Assembly (NCBI GenBank): GCA_009904015.1
Contig: WYEQ01000024.1
Location: 1-33,527 of the forward strand
Reading direction: 5' to 3'
Source: Desulfurococcales archaeon
GTDB lineage: Archaea > Thermoproteota > Thermoprotei_A > Sulfolobales > Fervidicoccaceae
Length of the DNA stretch: 33,527 nt
Each line of letters opens with the position of its first letter. Position 1 is the first letter of the stretch. The notes under the pieces are model-generated. The model saw only the letters and a program-made list of their open reading frames with translations, was not told the origin of the DNA and ran no database searches. A program made the position numbers and the translations under genes. Positions 1 to 8,736 of the stretch are shown here, in pieces.

Positions 1-220
1 CTATCGCTGCGTAGCTGGAGAACAATTCGTGTTACATCATTAAGATTAGCTGATTCAAAGATACTTCTTCTTCATAACTATTTGCTTTGAGGTATTAAGC
101 TTTAGGCTTGAAGCCCAAATAATTTCTGACTTACATATTGAGCCGCGATTTTCGATAGAGTGGTTCTCAAGTTAAAGTCTATTGAAAATTGAATGATGAG
201 TTGATGAAGCTTGTTGGTTC

Positions 221-226
221 AAAAAA
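221..226 (-). terminator. T-run downstream of the protease gene
   Basis: Six A on the plus strand give a U6 tract on the minus-strand transcript 17 bases after the protease stop codon. Archaeal termination needs mainly a U-rich tract, so this is a plausible terminator. The rest of 1-242 shows no gene or clear signal. Confidence 0.35.
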
Positions 227-242
227 GGTTTTGATAAGAAAG

Positions 243-1703
243 TTAGCCGGGGAAGTTCTCGATTACCTTGTCCGCCTGTATTAGCCCACTGCCAGTAGCT
301 TTTGGCCCCCACGTGTATGTAACTATGCTTCCGCTTGGCTCACGCACAGTAGCGCTGTACCATGTTATTGGCAGCGTTGAGCTCTCCAGGAGATTCTCAG
401 CTAGTGTTTGGTTCAGGTCAATCTCGTTGTCTGTCAAGAGGTCCTTCTGCAGAACCAGGGCTAGAACCCCGCTGACGTGTGGCGTGGCCATGCTTGTTCC
501 TCCCAAGTAGTAGTATTGGCCTGGTACTCCGTTTGCCCATATTGGTGGGTGGGCTGCTCCGTAAGGCGTGTATGGCCCAACAACCCAGCTTCCAGGGGCG
601 AGGACATCCAGGTCCTGGCCATCAAGAGCCCTGCTACTGAAGTCTGTTACGTATACTTGGCCATCAAGGTTCTCCGGGACATCGCTGCTTCTCCACCAAG
701 CTGTACTACTCCACTCTCCTATCCACCCAGCGGCTCCAACTGATATCACGGGCTCATACGCTCCAGGGTAGCTCATGCCCACTTCTCCCTCGTTTCCAGC
801 CGCGGCCACTATGAATACGCCTGCATTAATAGCATAGTCGATAGCTGCTTTCTCGAGGGGTGATAAATTCGGGCCTCCAAGGCTCATGCTAATGATTACT
901 GGGTTAACTATGCCTGATGGCGGGAGGACGTTTCCCCTGCTATTCTTCTCAGCTATGAAGAGGTTAGCCACGTAGATGATTCCCGCGGCGACATCGGTTG
1001 AGAAGCCCCAGCCAGCGTTAGATAAGACCTTTACAGGAATAATTGTTGCTCCCGGCGCTACTCCATCAACCCTGTACAAGCCGTAGACACTGAATCCTAT
1101 AATGGTGCTGACAACATGTGTTCCATGCCCGTTGGTATCCGCCTCCCACGCGTTCTTGTTGTAGTTCTCGTTTAATGGATAAGCAGTGGCCATAGCCCCG
1201 AGGAAGGCAGCCGCGTGCTGAGCATCTATTTTGTCTACGGGGAAGTAGCTCTTCCACTGAGGCTCGAGGCCAGTGTCCAGAACAGCTATGTACACCCCGC
1301 TTCCATCTAAGCCATAGAACTCGTGAACCGTTGGAACATTAATCATATCGAGGTTCCAGGTCAGAACAGTGCCGTGGAAGGCACAGTTGCTTGGAAGCAT
1401 CTCGCTTAATGCTTCTCTAACAGAAGCGAAACCAGCCTGAGCGACTCCATCCATGCTGTAAAGGCTACTCGCCTTGTCCTTGTCTATGAGGACTGCCAGC
1501 CCCCTTACCTCGTTGAACACGTATATGACCCTGCCACCAATCTTCTCAATGCTCCTGATATCGCTGTTGGTTATATCCCTACTGAAGACGAGCTCAACAA
1601 TGACTTTTTGGTTGCCGGCGCTCTGTGTCGAGGCAGCGAGTGGAACAAGAACTGTGGCAGCTAGCAATACTAGGAGAAACAACATTACTATTTTTGTTTT
1701 CAT
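243..1703 (-). CDS. Secreted subtilisin-like serine protease (S8)
   Basis: An extracellular or cell-surface endopeptidase of 486 aa. Residues 1-25 form a signal peptide (Lys at 2 and 4, then a Leu/Val-rich core). Residues about 34-90 look like an I9-type propeptide. The catalytic domain follows with Asp143 (VLDTG), His193 (NGHGTH), oxyanion Asn304 (AAAGNEG) and Ser404 (GGTSMATPH), all in the canonical order, so the enzyme should be active. There is no long C-terminal extension or transmembrane anchor, so release into the medium or envelope is likely. The ATG start has a GGAG ribosome site about 10 bases upstream, and the signal peptide begins right there. The gene is monocistronic and convergent with nothing visible on the left. 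The substrate is not deducible; peptide catabolism or S-layer turnover are the usual roles. Confidence 0.95.
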   Translation of the reverse strand: MKTKIVMLFLLVLLAATVLVPLAASTQSAGNQKVIVELVFSRDITNSDIRSIEKIGGRVIYVFNEVRGLAVLIDKDKASSLYSMDGVAQAGFASVREALSEMLPSNCAFHGTVLTWNLDMINVPTVHEFYGLDGSGVYIAVLDTGLEPQWKSYFPVDKIDAQHAAAFLGAMATAYPLNENYNKNAWEADTNGHGTHVVSTIIGFSVYGLYRVDGVAPGATIIPVKVLSNAGWGFSTDVAAGIIYVANLFIAEKNSRGNVLPPSGIVNPVIISMSLGGPNLSPLEKAAIDYAINAGVFIVAAAGNEGEVGMSYPGAYEPVISVGAAGWIGEWSSTAWWRSSDVPENLDGQVYVTDFSSRALDGQDLDVLAPGSWVVGPYTPYGAAHPPIWANGVPGQYYYLGGTSMATPHVSGVLALVLQKDLLTDNEIDLNQTLAENLLESSTLPITWYSATVREPSGSIVTYTWGPKATGSGLIQADKVIENFPG

Positions 1704-1935
1704 GTTAAGAACACTCCTTTAACATCGCTATAAGTGAATTAATGATTAAAGCGTTATTTATCTGTATAGTTTATAATTTAAGCTATAATTTAAGCAGGCC
1801 TTATTATTTGCATTAGAAAAAGGAGCTTGAAGCCGGCTTCCAAGCCGCTGTGGGAGACTCTTATTTGTTGTAGGATTGTTTCCTCGCAGGTTTATTTCTT
1901 CTGGCTCTTCAATATGAGTAACGAGGTCTTCTTGG

Positions 1936-2907
1936 TTGGGGCTCGCGGAGAGGGCTGGGCAGCTCGTCAAATCCAGGAAGCTTTTGATAATCCTAGCTAT
2001 TATCTTAGCCATTGTCTTCTTGCCCATACCACCGCTTGGGAGACCGGTTGAGGAGCTGGATACAAATAGCAACTTCATCGTGATTGATGGACTCAAAATC
2101 CACTATCTAGATACAGGCTCCGGTAACAGGACCTTTATACTCCTGCACGGCTTCGGCGCAAGCATATTCAGCTGGAGAGAGATCGTGCAGCCACTATCCA
2201 TGTATGGCAGAGTAATCGCGCTTGACAGGCCTGGCTTCGGGCTCACAGAGAGGGTGGATCCCTCCAAGGCTCCTTACAACCCCTACACTGTGGATGGCGA
2301 GGCAAGGCTTATCCTTGGGCTTATGGATGCGCTGAATATATCGAGGGCTGTTTTTGTGGGTCACTCAGCGGGTGCCTACACGGCCCTATACATTGCATCG
2401 AGGCATCCGGAGAGGGTAGAGGCGCTTATACTCATAGCTCCTGCCTGGAGGAGTGGGGGTGGAGGGCTTCCGAGATTTCTTCTCAGCCTCCCCTTAGCTG
2501 ATAAATACGGGCCTCTCTTCCTCAGAGCATCTGTGCCGTCACTGGAGAAAATACTGTATAAGGCGTGGTACGATAAAGGTAAGCTCACGCAGCAAGTCAT
2601 TGATGGCTACAAGTATCCTCTAAACGCCCGTGACTGGGACAAAGGCTTGTACTGGGTAATGAAGTACCGGAGAGCAGTGGATATAGACCTGAACAGCATA
2701 GAGGTGCCCGTGCTGGTCATACACTGTATACACGATGAGATTGTCCCCCACGAGGAAGGAGAACAGCTATGCTCTTTGCTGAAGAACTTAACGATACAGC
2801 TACTGGATAACTGCGGCCACCTCCCACACGAGGAAACGCCCGAGGCCACCCTTGAGATAATGCTGAGGTTCCTGGGTATAGGTGCTGAGGAAAAACCTGG
2901 TGCGTAG
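1936..2907 (+). CDS. Membrane-anchored alpha/beta hydrolase
   Basis: A 323 aa alpha/beta-hydrolase-fold enzyme. The N-terminus has one hydrophobic segment (residues about 14-34), so the catalytic domain is probably tethered to the membrane. Visible features are the oxyanion loop HGFG (71-74), the nucleophile elbow GHSAG with Ser144, the acid Asp267 (HDEIVP) and the catalytic His295 (CGHLPH), which is a complete triad. The start is TTG: an in-frame TGA lies at 1915-1917, no ATG precedes the membrane segment, and GAGGT at 1923-1927 is well placed as ribosome site. The fold covers esterases, lipases, peptidases and haloperoxidases, and the substrate cannot be told. It stands alone between a divergent protease and the convergent feoB. 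Confidence 0.9.
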   Translation: MGLAERAGQLVKSRKLLIILAIILAIVFLPIPPLGRPVEELDTNSNFIVIDGLKIHYLDTGSGNRTFILLHGFGASIFSWREIVQPLSMYGRVIALDRPGFGLTERVDPSKAPYNPYTVDGEARLILGLMDALNISRAVFVGHSAGAYTALYIASRHPERVEALILIAPAWRSGGGGLPRFLLSLPLADKYGPLFLRASVPSLEKILYKAWYDKGKLTQQVIDGYKYPLNARDWDKGLYWVMKYRRAVDIDLNSIEVPVLVIHCIHDEIVPHEEGEQLCSLLKNLTIQLLDNCGHLPHEETPEATLEIMLRFLGIGAEEKPGA

Positions 2908-2996
2908 CTCAGCACGTGGAAAACGAGATTTGAAACTAGCTGATAAAAACCTTAGGGCCCTGTTCGCAAGTTATTTGTTAAGCGCCTCATCAATAA

Positions 2997-3036
2997 TTTT
3001 TTTATATATTATTTTATATTTTATATATTATTCCAA
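2997..3036. terminator. AT-rich intergenic terminator region
   Basis: A T7 run (2997-3003) followed by about 33 bases of almost pure A+T lies between the convergent hydrolase and feoB genes. It should end the hydrolase transcript 90 bases after its stop; on the minus strand the tract is A+T rich but has no long U run, so its role for feoB is less certain. Confidence 0.45.
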
Positions 3037-3072
3037 GGTAAAGCTCTTCCTTGCTTCCGTTTTTGAGCTAAT

Positions 3073-5142
3073 CTACAGAAATATGTTTGCGAGGAGGTAG
3101 GCCAATGCTCCAAGAACGTAGGCCGTTGCTATCATGAGTACAATTGTGATTATAGCGTACCTCGCCTTCCTCGACTCCATGTAAATGGCTGCGAGGGTAG
3201 GGAGACACGGGACGTATAGAGCAATGAACAAAGCTAGCGCTATGAGCGATGGGACCGTCAATCCTAGGCTACTAACAGCTTCCTGGATAGATGAGGCTCC
3301 CGTAGCTGTCATCAAAGCTGAGATAACGAGCTCCTTTGCCAGGAACCCTGTTATCAATGCGTAGGCAGTTATCCATGAGCTCTCCCCGCTTATTCCGAGG
3401 GGCTTTAGGAGGAAGGAGAGCTTCTGTGAGCCAGAAGCAATTATGCTGTTATTAATATCGCTTGTGAACGAAAGATTCGTTGATACATGCTGGAGGCCCC
3501 ACGAGATAATACTCACAGCGAATATGATTGTGCCGGCCTTGGCTAGGAAGTGCTTGACGTTGTGCCACGTGAACCACCATACAACCCTCGCGTATGGCCT
3601 GTGGAGAGGAGGTATCTCCAGTAACAGCTCGACCTCCTCTCTCCGCTTCTTGCTTGCAAGCTTGTATGAGGCGTAGCTTAGGGTGGCGAAGACCGCGAAG
3701 GATACCAGGTATACAAATGGTACCAGCACGCTCCCGGCGATCCCCCCTATCCCCGTGGCTAGCGCTAGAAGCACGACAAGCCTTGCCTGGCAGGGGATGA
3801 ACGGCGTGAGCATTATCAGCCTGAGCCTCTCACCGGCGCTTGGAACAGCCCTAGTTGATAGAACGCCCGGAACGTTGCAACCGAGGGAGAGGGTTACAGG
3901 CAGGATTGCGTGGCCTGAGAGGCCTATTTTTTGTAGAATAGCGTGTGTCCCTATAGCGAGCCTCGGCAGTATTCCGCTGTCCTCCAGGGCTCCTAGCACG
4001 GCCATCACTATGACTATTAGTGGGAGGAACACCAGCACCGCGGCCACTCCTCCAAGCAACCCCTCAGTTATGAATAATGCCAGCGTTGTTTCCCCGAGCC
4101 TGCCGTAAACGATGCTTGATATGTAATCGAAAAGCTTTTCGACTAGCCCACTCAGCGTGTACTCCTCTATTTTTGATGCTAACTCGCTTTGCCCCGCTCT
4201 CACGAGGATTGCTGTCAGCGGGTAGCCCGTGTTAACTATGAAGACCCCTATGAACAGCGCGAAGATGAAGAGAACAGAGAGAGTCGCTACCGCTACAGGG
4301 TTGTAGAGAACAGATGATGTCTTTCTTTTCTCCTCAACGACCGCTCTTACAACTGCCCCCTTAACTATGCTTTCTTGTATGTAGCTTATCTTCTTCTTGG
4401 AGACGAAAACAGCTATGTCCTCACCAATCCTCCTCTTGCACTCCCCCCTTATCTCCTCAAGCTCTTTGTACCTATCAGCTAGGCTTTTGGATAGTATTTC
4501 CTCAACCTCCGGGTCGCCCTCGAGGTACTTGATGGCAAGCCATCGCGCTGGGTATGAGGGAAGATTCCGTGCCTCCCTGATTATTTGCTCAACTGACGAT
4601 ATGAATGGCTCAAGCTCACCGTAGCTTATGGTGAGAGGTCTTCTATCCTCATTGCTGATTCTCAGTATGGCCTCGAACAGCCTGTCCAGGCCAATCTTCT
4701 TGATAGCTGATACAGGCACCACGGGTGCTCCGAGCCTCTTCTCCAATAGCTCATAATTTATGTGTACTCCTTTGCTGTGAGCAACATCGGTCTTCGTAAC
4801 TGCAATCACTACTTTGCCCGTTATCTCGAGGACCTCGAGGGCGAGGATAAGCGTTCTCTCGAGGTTTAGGGAATCAACGAGAACAACAGCTACATCTGGC
4901 CTGGCCTCGAGGAGAAAGCTCCTCGCAACCCTCTCCTCAAGTGTTACCCCAGTTAAACCATATATGCCGGGGAGATCGAAGAACTCCAGCTCATATTCGT
5001 TGTGCACAACCGTGCTTTTGTTTATCTCAACGGTTGTTCCAGGCCAGTTAGATACAATTGCGTTTCCCCGTGCAATTATGTTGAACAGGGTTGATTTACC
5101 GACGTTCGGTTGCCCGACAAGGGCGACGGTTATCTTCTTCAA
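3073..5142 (-). CDS. feoB: Ferrous iron transporter FeoB
   Basis: The polytopic membrane protein for Fe(II) uptake, 689 aa, full length for an archaeal FeoB. The N-terminal G domain shows G1 GQPNVGKST (10-18), a G2 Thr in WPGTT (about 33-37), G3 DLPG (56-59) and a G4 motif that reads TKTD (116-119) instead of the common NxxD. A GDI-like helical linker follows (about 150-280). The transport domain has about ten hydrophobic segments with Gate motifs, including the conserved Cys in SLGCNVPG and FIPCQARL, and the C-terminal VPCLPT. The gene starts inside feoA (4-base ATGA overlap), so the two are translationally coupled. FeoC is absent, as is usual in archaea. The operon has a candidate operator at 5418-5435. 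Confidence 0.97.
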   Translation of the reverse strand: MKKITVALVGQPNVGKSTLFNIIARGNAIVSNWPGTTVEINKSTVVHNEYELEFFDLPGIYGLTGVTLEERVARSFLLEARPDVAVVLVDSLNLERTLILALEVLEITGKVVIAVTKTDVAHSKGVHINYELLEKRLGAPVVPVSAIKKIGLDRLFEAILRISNEDRRPLTISYGELEPFISSVEQIIREARNLPSYPARWLAIKYLEGDPEVEEILSKSLADRYKELEEIRGECKRRIGEDIAVFVSKKKISYIQESIVKGAVVRAVVEEKRKTSSVLYNPVAVATLSVLFIFALFIGVFIVNTGYPLTAILVRAGQSELASKIEEYTLSGLVEKLFDYISSIVYGRLGETTLALFITEGLLGGVAAVLVFLPLIVIVMAVLGALEDSGILPRLAIGTHAILQKIGLSGHAILPVTLSLGCNVPGVLSTRAVPSAGERLRLIMLTPFIPCQARLVVLLALATGIGGIAGSVLVPFVYLVSFAVFATLSYASYKLASKKRREEVELLLEIPPLHRPYARVVWWFTWHNVKHFLAKAGTIIFAVSIISWGLQHVSTNLSFTSDINNSIIASGSQKLSFLLKPLGISGESSWITAYALITGFLAKELVISALMTATGASSIQEAVSSLGLTVPSLIALALFIALYVPCLPTLAAIYMESRKARYAIITIVLMIATAYVLGALAYLLANIFL

Positions 5143-5372
5143 GACTCATCGACTCTGACGAGAATTTTCCTTGCGATCCCCCTCCCAATAGATATCTCGG
5201 TGTCCCCTACCCTGACTATGAGGGGGCCGAATCCCCTGTTAAAAACGACCTCGAGCTTTGAGCCGGGAAGAACTCCCATCTGGTAGAGCCTCCTCACCCA
5301 GCCATCACCGTTTATTTGGAGAACAGTTACTCTTGCCCCCTCCCTCACGCTGTCGAGGCTCACAGCCTCCAC
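5139..5372 (-). CDS. feoA: FeoA, SH3-like partner of FeoB
   Basis: A small cytoplasmic protein of 77 aa with the FeoA SH3-like fold: an EGARVTV strand, then the RRLYQMGVLPGSKLEV core typical of FeoA and DtxR C-terminal domains, and a final ARKILVRV strand. It binds or regulates FeoB. The start is GTG at 5372, with only a weak ribosome site. The stop overlaps the feoB start by 4 bases. The upstream region (5373-5539) is shared with the divergent DUF1152 gene and contains an 18-base imperfect palindrome. Assignment is firm because of length, motif and position before feoB. Confidence 0.93.
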   Translation of the reverse strand: MEAVSLDSVREGARVTVLQINGDGWVRRLYQMGVLPGSKLEVVFNRGFGPLIVRVGDTEISIGRGIARKILVRVDES

Positions 5373-5417
5373 TGCTGCTCACTTCTTTTCTTACTGGTTA
5401 TTGCTCATCGATAACCA

Positions 5418-5435
5418 CTAATCCATATGGATAAG
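5418..5435. promoter_or_regulatory. Palindrome, candidate iron-repressor operator
   Basis: CTAATCCATATGGATAAG is a palindrome with one mismatched pair; the central 12 bases are perfect. It lies 46-63 bases before the feoA start. On the minus strand an A+T-rich TATA-like element (about 5448-5458) sits so that transcription would begin near 5425-5430, inside the palindrome, which is where a repressor would act. Metal-dependent DtxR-family regulators commonly control feo operons; binding here is inference. Confidence 0.45.
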
Positions 5436-5512
5436 GGATTAATGGGAGTTAATTAAGCATAAACATATAGATAGAGCTTTGCTCAAGACATGATTTTTTA
5501 ACCAGAGCATCC

Positions 5513-5520
5513 CTATATCT
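5513..5520 (+). promoter_or_regulatory. TATA box of the DUF1152 gene
   Basis: CTATATCT is centred about 24 bases before the TTG start at 5540, and the start follows directly on an in-frame TAG. There is no ribosome site, so the transcript is probably leaderless. Confidence 0.45.
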
Positions 5521-5539
5521 TGTTTCCCGGGACTCATAG

Positions 5540-6593
5540 TTGGATTGCATAGCCTCGCCTGGAAAGAAGGCCCTCGTGGTAGCTGCTGGTGGAGGGGGAG
5601 ACATAGCATCAGCCGTGATGATAGCTAAAGCACTTGAAAGGCTCGGGGCCAGAGCAGTTCTCGGCTCAGTCGCGTGGGAGAGGTACATATACGATGACCT
5701 GCCAGGGCCAATAAGAATAGATGAGATTAGGAACGCCGTTGAGCTGGGGGAGGGCTACGCCCTCATAAACGCTGGTAGCTACGCTGATAGGCAAGGCAGA
5801 AGAGTTGTCTTCCAGGCAGCTAGGGCAACAGCTGCAATCAACGAGCCAATATACATAATTGACCTTTACGGAGGGGTCAGGGGCTTTCACAGAGCTATAA
5901 AAGCGATAGCTGAGAGGGAGGGGGTGGATTTCGTCATAGGTGTTGATGCCGGCGGCGATAGCTTGGCGAGCGGGTGCGAGGATGACCTGTGGAGCCCGTT
6001 GTCGGATTGGGTCGCGCTGGGGGCTTTGGCTCTGGTTGATGGCTACCTTGCTGTTCACTCCCCGGGAAGCGATGGTGAACTGAGCCAGGAGTATGTGCTC
6101 GAGAGAGTGGACTTCTTCGCTAGGATGGGAGGCCTCGTTGGCGCTAGGGCAATGTGCAGCGAGGATGCATCGTTGCTTGAGAGAATACTCAGCTATGTTG
6201 GGAGCGAGGCATCAAGGATACCTCTGCTAGCGTTCAGGGGGGTGAGGGGGGGAAGTTAGCATAAGGAATGGGAGCAGGAGGGTTAAGCTAAGCCTTCTCA
6301 GCACGTTCACCTTCATTCTCAAAGCGAAGATCGTGGCTGATAGCATTGAGCCCGTGAGGGAAATCATGAACACGGATAGCCTTTATGAGGCTAGAGGGAT
6401 CCTTAACAGCTACGGCATATACACAGAGCTCGACCTGGAGGAGGACTTGCACAGTAAGGGGCTTAGGTCAAGCGATGTTACGGGCCAAGTGTTGCTGGAC
6501 ACGTGGCTCAGCGGGAGGGAAAGGGTTAGGAGAAGCGCCTCGAGGAGCCACTGCTCTAAGCAAATAAGTAATGAAAAATTAAGTCAGAGCTAA
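5540..6593 (+). CDS. DUF1152 family protein, broken by a one-base frameshift
   Basis: An archaeal protein of unknown function with a Rossmann-like start (VVAAGGGGD, residues 13-21) and the DUF1152 core, including VIGVDAGGDSL near residue 134. As the sequence stands, the first frame stops at 6257-6259 after 239 aa, short for the family. The missing C-terminus is present in another frame: from 6252 it reads RRVKLSLLSTFTFILKAK and then ILNSYGIYTELDL, ending at the TAA at 6591-6593. Removing one G from the seven-G run 6246-6252 joins the halves into a protein of 350 aa. The start TTG follows an in-frame stop and fits a TATA box at 5513. A sequencing error, a real mutation or slippage on the G run could explain the break. 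Confidence 0.85.
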
Positions 6594-6624
6594 TGCATGC
6601 TCAGTGGATAACCGCTTCTTCATC

Positions 6625-6650
6625 GGTTCTCCTCGCTTTCCCCGAGAACC
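6625..6650. repeat. Stem-loop between convergent genes
   Basis: GGTTCTC (6625-6631) and GAGAACC (6644-6650) are perfect inverted arms around a 12-base loop, in the gap between the DUF1152 gene and the convergent hydrolase. A smaller overlapping pair, AACCG/CGGTT, spans 6610-6628. It may end or protect transcripts; function unknown. Confidence 0.4.
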
Positions 6651-6703
6651 TCATCATCAATAAATAAAGAATGCCTCCCACCTAATTACCCTTTCAAGCC
6701 CTC

Positions 6704-7387
6704 TTACTCCAGGCCAATCATTTTTCTGAACAGATAGTTGCTGGACAGCTCGTACCCAATAGTTGACTCGTGTCCGTGGCCTGGGAGAACCCTTGTGCTT
6801 TGCGGTAGCTTAGCTATTTTTCTCAGCGATTGGGCCATTAGCTCCTCGGATCCCCCAGGCAAATCCGTTCTCCCAATGGTGCCCCTGAAAAGGGTGTCGC
6901 CCGTGAAGAGCAGGTTCTCTATGTGTATGCATATGCTTCCCGGGCTGTGGCCAGGCGTGTGGATGATCCTTGCCTCCTTATTGCTTAGGGTGAGCTTGTC
7001 GTTATCGCTTACTTTTTCTATGCTCGCCGGCTCAACGAACTTCTCTTTGTAGAACTGCTCACCATAGATGGATGACCTCCTCATAACGGTGATGTCAGCC
7101 TGGTGAATGTATGCCCTTGCGCCCAGGCTATCCATGAGCCTTGAAACGTAGAAGACGTGGTCGAAGTGACCGTGGGTAAGAACGATGAACCTGACCTTAA
7201 CCCCCATCTCTCTTATTGCTCCCAGAACCTTGTCCGGCTCAACACCAGCATCAACTATGAATGCCTCATCCCCCTCATAGACAATGTAAGTGTTTGATGC
7301 CAGTGGGCCCCCAACGATTCTTTTGTAGGATACCAACCTCTTCTCCTCGTGATTAGTAATGACAGACATTATTATCAGTTGCTTCAT
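6704..7387 (-). CDS. Metallo-beta-lactamase-fold hydrolase, glyoxalase II-like
   Basis: A soluble 227 aa metallohydrolase. The metal ligands are all visible: THGHFDH (71-77), His147 in HTPGHSPGS, Asp164 in FTGDTLF, and His204/His206 in LPGHGHE. The motif FRGTIGRTDLPGG after the Asp is typical of the glyoxalase II / hydroxyacylglutathione-hydrolase-like branch. Archaea lack glutathione, so the natural thioester or other substrate is unknown. Two ATG codons compete for the start (residues 1 and 7); neither has a clear ribosome site. It is transcribed divergently from the SDR gene, with 94 bases between them. Confidence 0.9.
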   Translation of the reverse strand: MKQLIIMSVITNHEEKRLVSYKRIVGGPLASNTYIVYEGDEAFIVDAGVEPDKVLGAIREMGVKVRFIVLTHGHFDHVFYVSRLMDSLGARAYIHQADITVMRRSSIYGEQFYKEKFVEPASIEKVSDNDKLTLSNKEARIIHTPGHSPGSICIHIENLLFTGDTLFRGTIGRTDLPGGSEELMAQSLRKIAKLPQSTRVLPGHGHESTIGYELSSNYLFRKMIGLE

Positions 7388-7481
7388 GGATAATGACTTT
7401 TATCGCTCCTGATTGTTGCTGAGCAGGTATTTATTGATAAGCATACACGTTATTTCTTGTTAGCTGTACGGTGAGCCGTGC

Positions 7482-8201
7482 ATGAAGGCAGTTGTCACGG
7501 GGGCTACATCGGGCATTGGCCTCGAGCTAACTAGGATTCTGTGCGCGGAGAGAAAAGCAACTGTGCTTGGGGTTGGGAGAAGCGGTGATAAGCTGAGTGA
7601 GCTGGAAAGCGCTTATGAGGGATGCTTTGTCCCAGTCAAGGCTGATTTATCGAGCCCTGAGGGAGTTGAAATAGTCGCATCAGAGGCCAGGAACAAGCTT
7701 GGCGAGGTTGACCTCCTAGTGAACAACGCTGGCTTCGGCCTTTACAAGAGGCTTCTCGAGCACAGCGATGAGGAGGTTTACTCGATGATTAACACAAACT
7801 TCGCCGCCCCAATAGTGCTAACAAAGAAGCTTGCCCCATACATGAAGAGGGGCTCCACAGTAGTCTTCGTTGTTACCGCGGGCGTTCACGTGCTTCTCCG
7901 CTCCCTCCCTCTATACGGGGCATCGAAGATAGGCCTTCACTACGCCGTCAAGGCCCTGAGGCATGAGCTGGGGGAGAAGGGGATAAACGTGTTAGCTGTG
8001 TACCCAGGAACAGTTAAGACTAGGTTCCACGAGAGAGGAGGGAGAGTAATTAAGAAAGGCGCTGAGCCAGGCCTCGTTGCCCGCGAGATAATGAGGGCGG
8101 TTGATAAGCGTAGAAAAGAGCTATATGTTCCTAGGTACCTAGCTCTGGCCAAGGTGCTATCGTGCTTTCTCCCAGTAGTTGAGGGCCCAGGCGGGGACTA
8201 G
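7482..8201 (+). CDS. Short-chain dehydrogenase/reductase
   Basis: A 239 aa cytoplasmic classical SDR oxidoreductase using NAD(P)H. It shows the cofactor motif TGATSGIG (6-13), NNAG (81-84), and Tyr145-x3-Lys149 (LYGASK). Thirteen residues before the Tyr, where the catalytic Ser normally stands, the sequence has Thr132 (VVTAG), a conservative change. PGTVKT after the active site is the usual cofactor loop. ATG at 7482 has a GGTGA ribosome site at 7470-7474. Substrate unknown. The next gene begins 69 bases later and seems to have its own promoter. Confidence 0.92.
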   Translation: MKAVVTGATSGIGLELTRILCAERKATVLGVGRSGDKLSELESAYEGCFVPVKADLSSPEGVEIVASEARNKLGEVDLLVNNAGFGLYKRLLEHSDEEVYSMINTNFAAPIVLTKKLAPYMKRGSTVVFVVTAGVHVLLRSLPLYGASKIGLHYAVKALRHELGEKGINVLAVYPGTVKTRFHERGGRVIKKGAEPGLVAREIMRAVDKRRKELYVPRYLALAKVLSCFLPVVEGPGGD

Positions 8202-8243
8202 CACATGTTTTCTCCAAGCAAAGATATTTAACCCGAGCCTGAC

Positions 8244-8251
8244 CTTTTTTA
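8244..8251 (+). promoter_or_regulatory. TATA-like element before the 8271 gene
   Basis: A T-rich TATA-like element ending in TTTTTTA lies about 23-25 bases before the ATG, with no ribosome site in between; this suggests a leaderless transcript. The position is approximate. Confidence 0.3.
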
Positions 8252-8270
8252 TTATTAGCGCTGATTAAAC

Positions 8271-8705
8271 ATGTCCTTTACCCCTCCCCTCCTCGCGAGG
8301 CTTCTCGAGAGCGATTCCGATAAAGGAGTTCTGGATAAAGCTAGGGAGATGCTAGCTGAGCTTTTGTTGCCCAGGAGGATAACGGGGGAGGTAGTAGCAA
8401 AATACGTTAGGAAGGCCCAGAGAATCGGGGCCTGGAGAGCCCTAAGCATGGAGGGGAGGGCACTGTTGCTCGTCGCGAGGCTCTGGGGGGAGATTAGGTC
8501 CCCTCTCCTCAGGAGGATAATTTGTAATCTACTCGTCGAGGTTGAGCTTCACACTACCCGTGGAAAAGCCGTTTTCCACGGGCTACTCATACAGCTCAGA
8601 AGAATAGCAATGGGCATTAGAAAAGTAGCCTTGGATTTGAAGACATTGCTTGTCGAGGGCTTATCATACATAAACAGGCCATTGCTTTATAGAAGCAGTG
8701 ATTAG
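8271..8705 (+). CDS. Hypothetical helical protein
   Basis: A 144 aa basic protein that I do not recognise. It appears almost wholly alpha-helical: an amphipathic N-terminal part (LLARLLESDSDKG, then KAREMLAELLLPRR), a region rich in Arg and Leu (LLLVARLWGEIRSPLLRRIICNL), and a C-terminal part with a run of Ile/Leu/Arg. There is no signal peptide, no metal motif and no clear membrane segment. Codon use matches the neighbouring genes, the start follows a promoter-like element, and the epimerase gene begins 31 bases after the stop, so co-transcription is likely. It is probably a lineage-specific gene. Confidence 0.7.
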   Translation: MSFTPPLLARLLESDSDKGVLDKAREMLAELLLPRRITGEVVAKYVRKAQRIGAWRALSMEGRALLLVARLWGEIRSPLLRRIICNLLVEVELHTTRGKAVFHGLLIQLRRIAMGIRKVALDLKTLLVEGLSYINRPLLYRSSD

Positions 8706-8736
8706 TTAAGATAAGCTGCTGAGGGATTAGCGAGTA

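Noticed and set aside
1827-2051. Plus-strand frame including the ATG at 1914 before the hydrolase
   Set aside because: Runs in another frame through the hydrolase's membrane segment, has no family-like sequence; the TTG at 1936 with GAGGT explains the region.
3683-4108. 141-codon plus-strand open frame opposite feoB
   Set aside because: Antisense to the well-supported membrane domain of FeoB; low-complexity Ser/Thr/Pro/Arg composition typical of a shadow frame.
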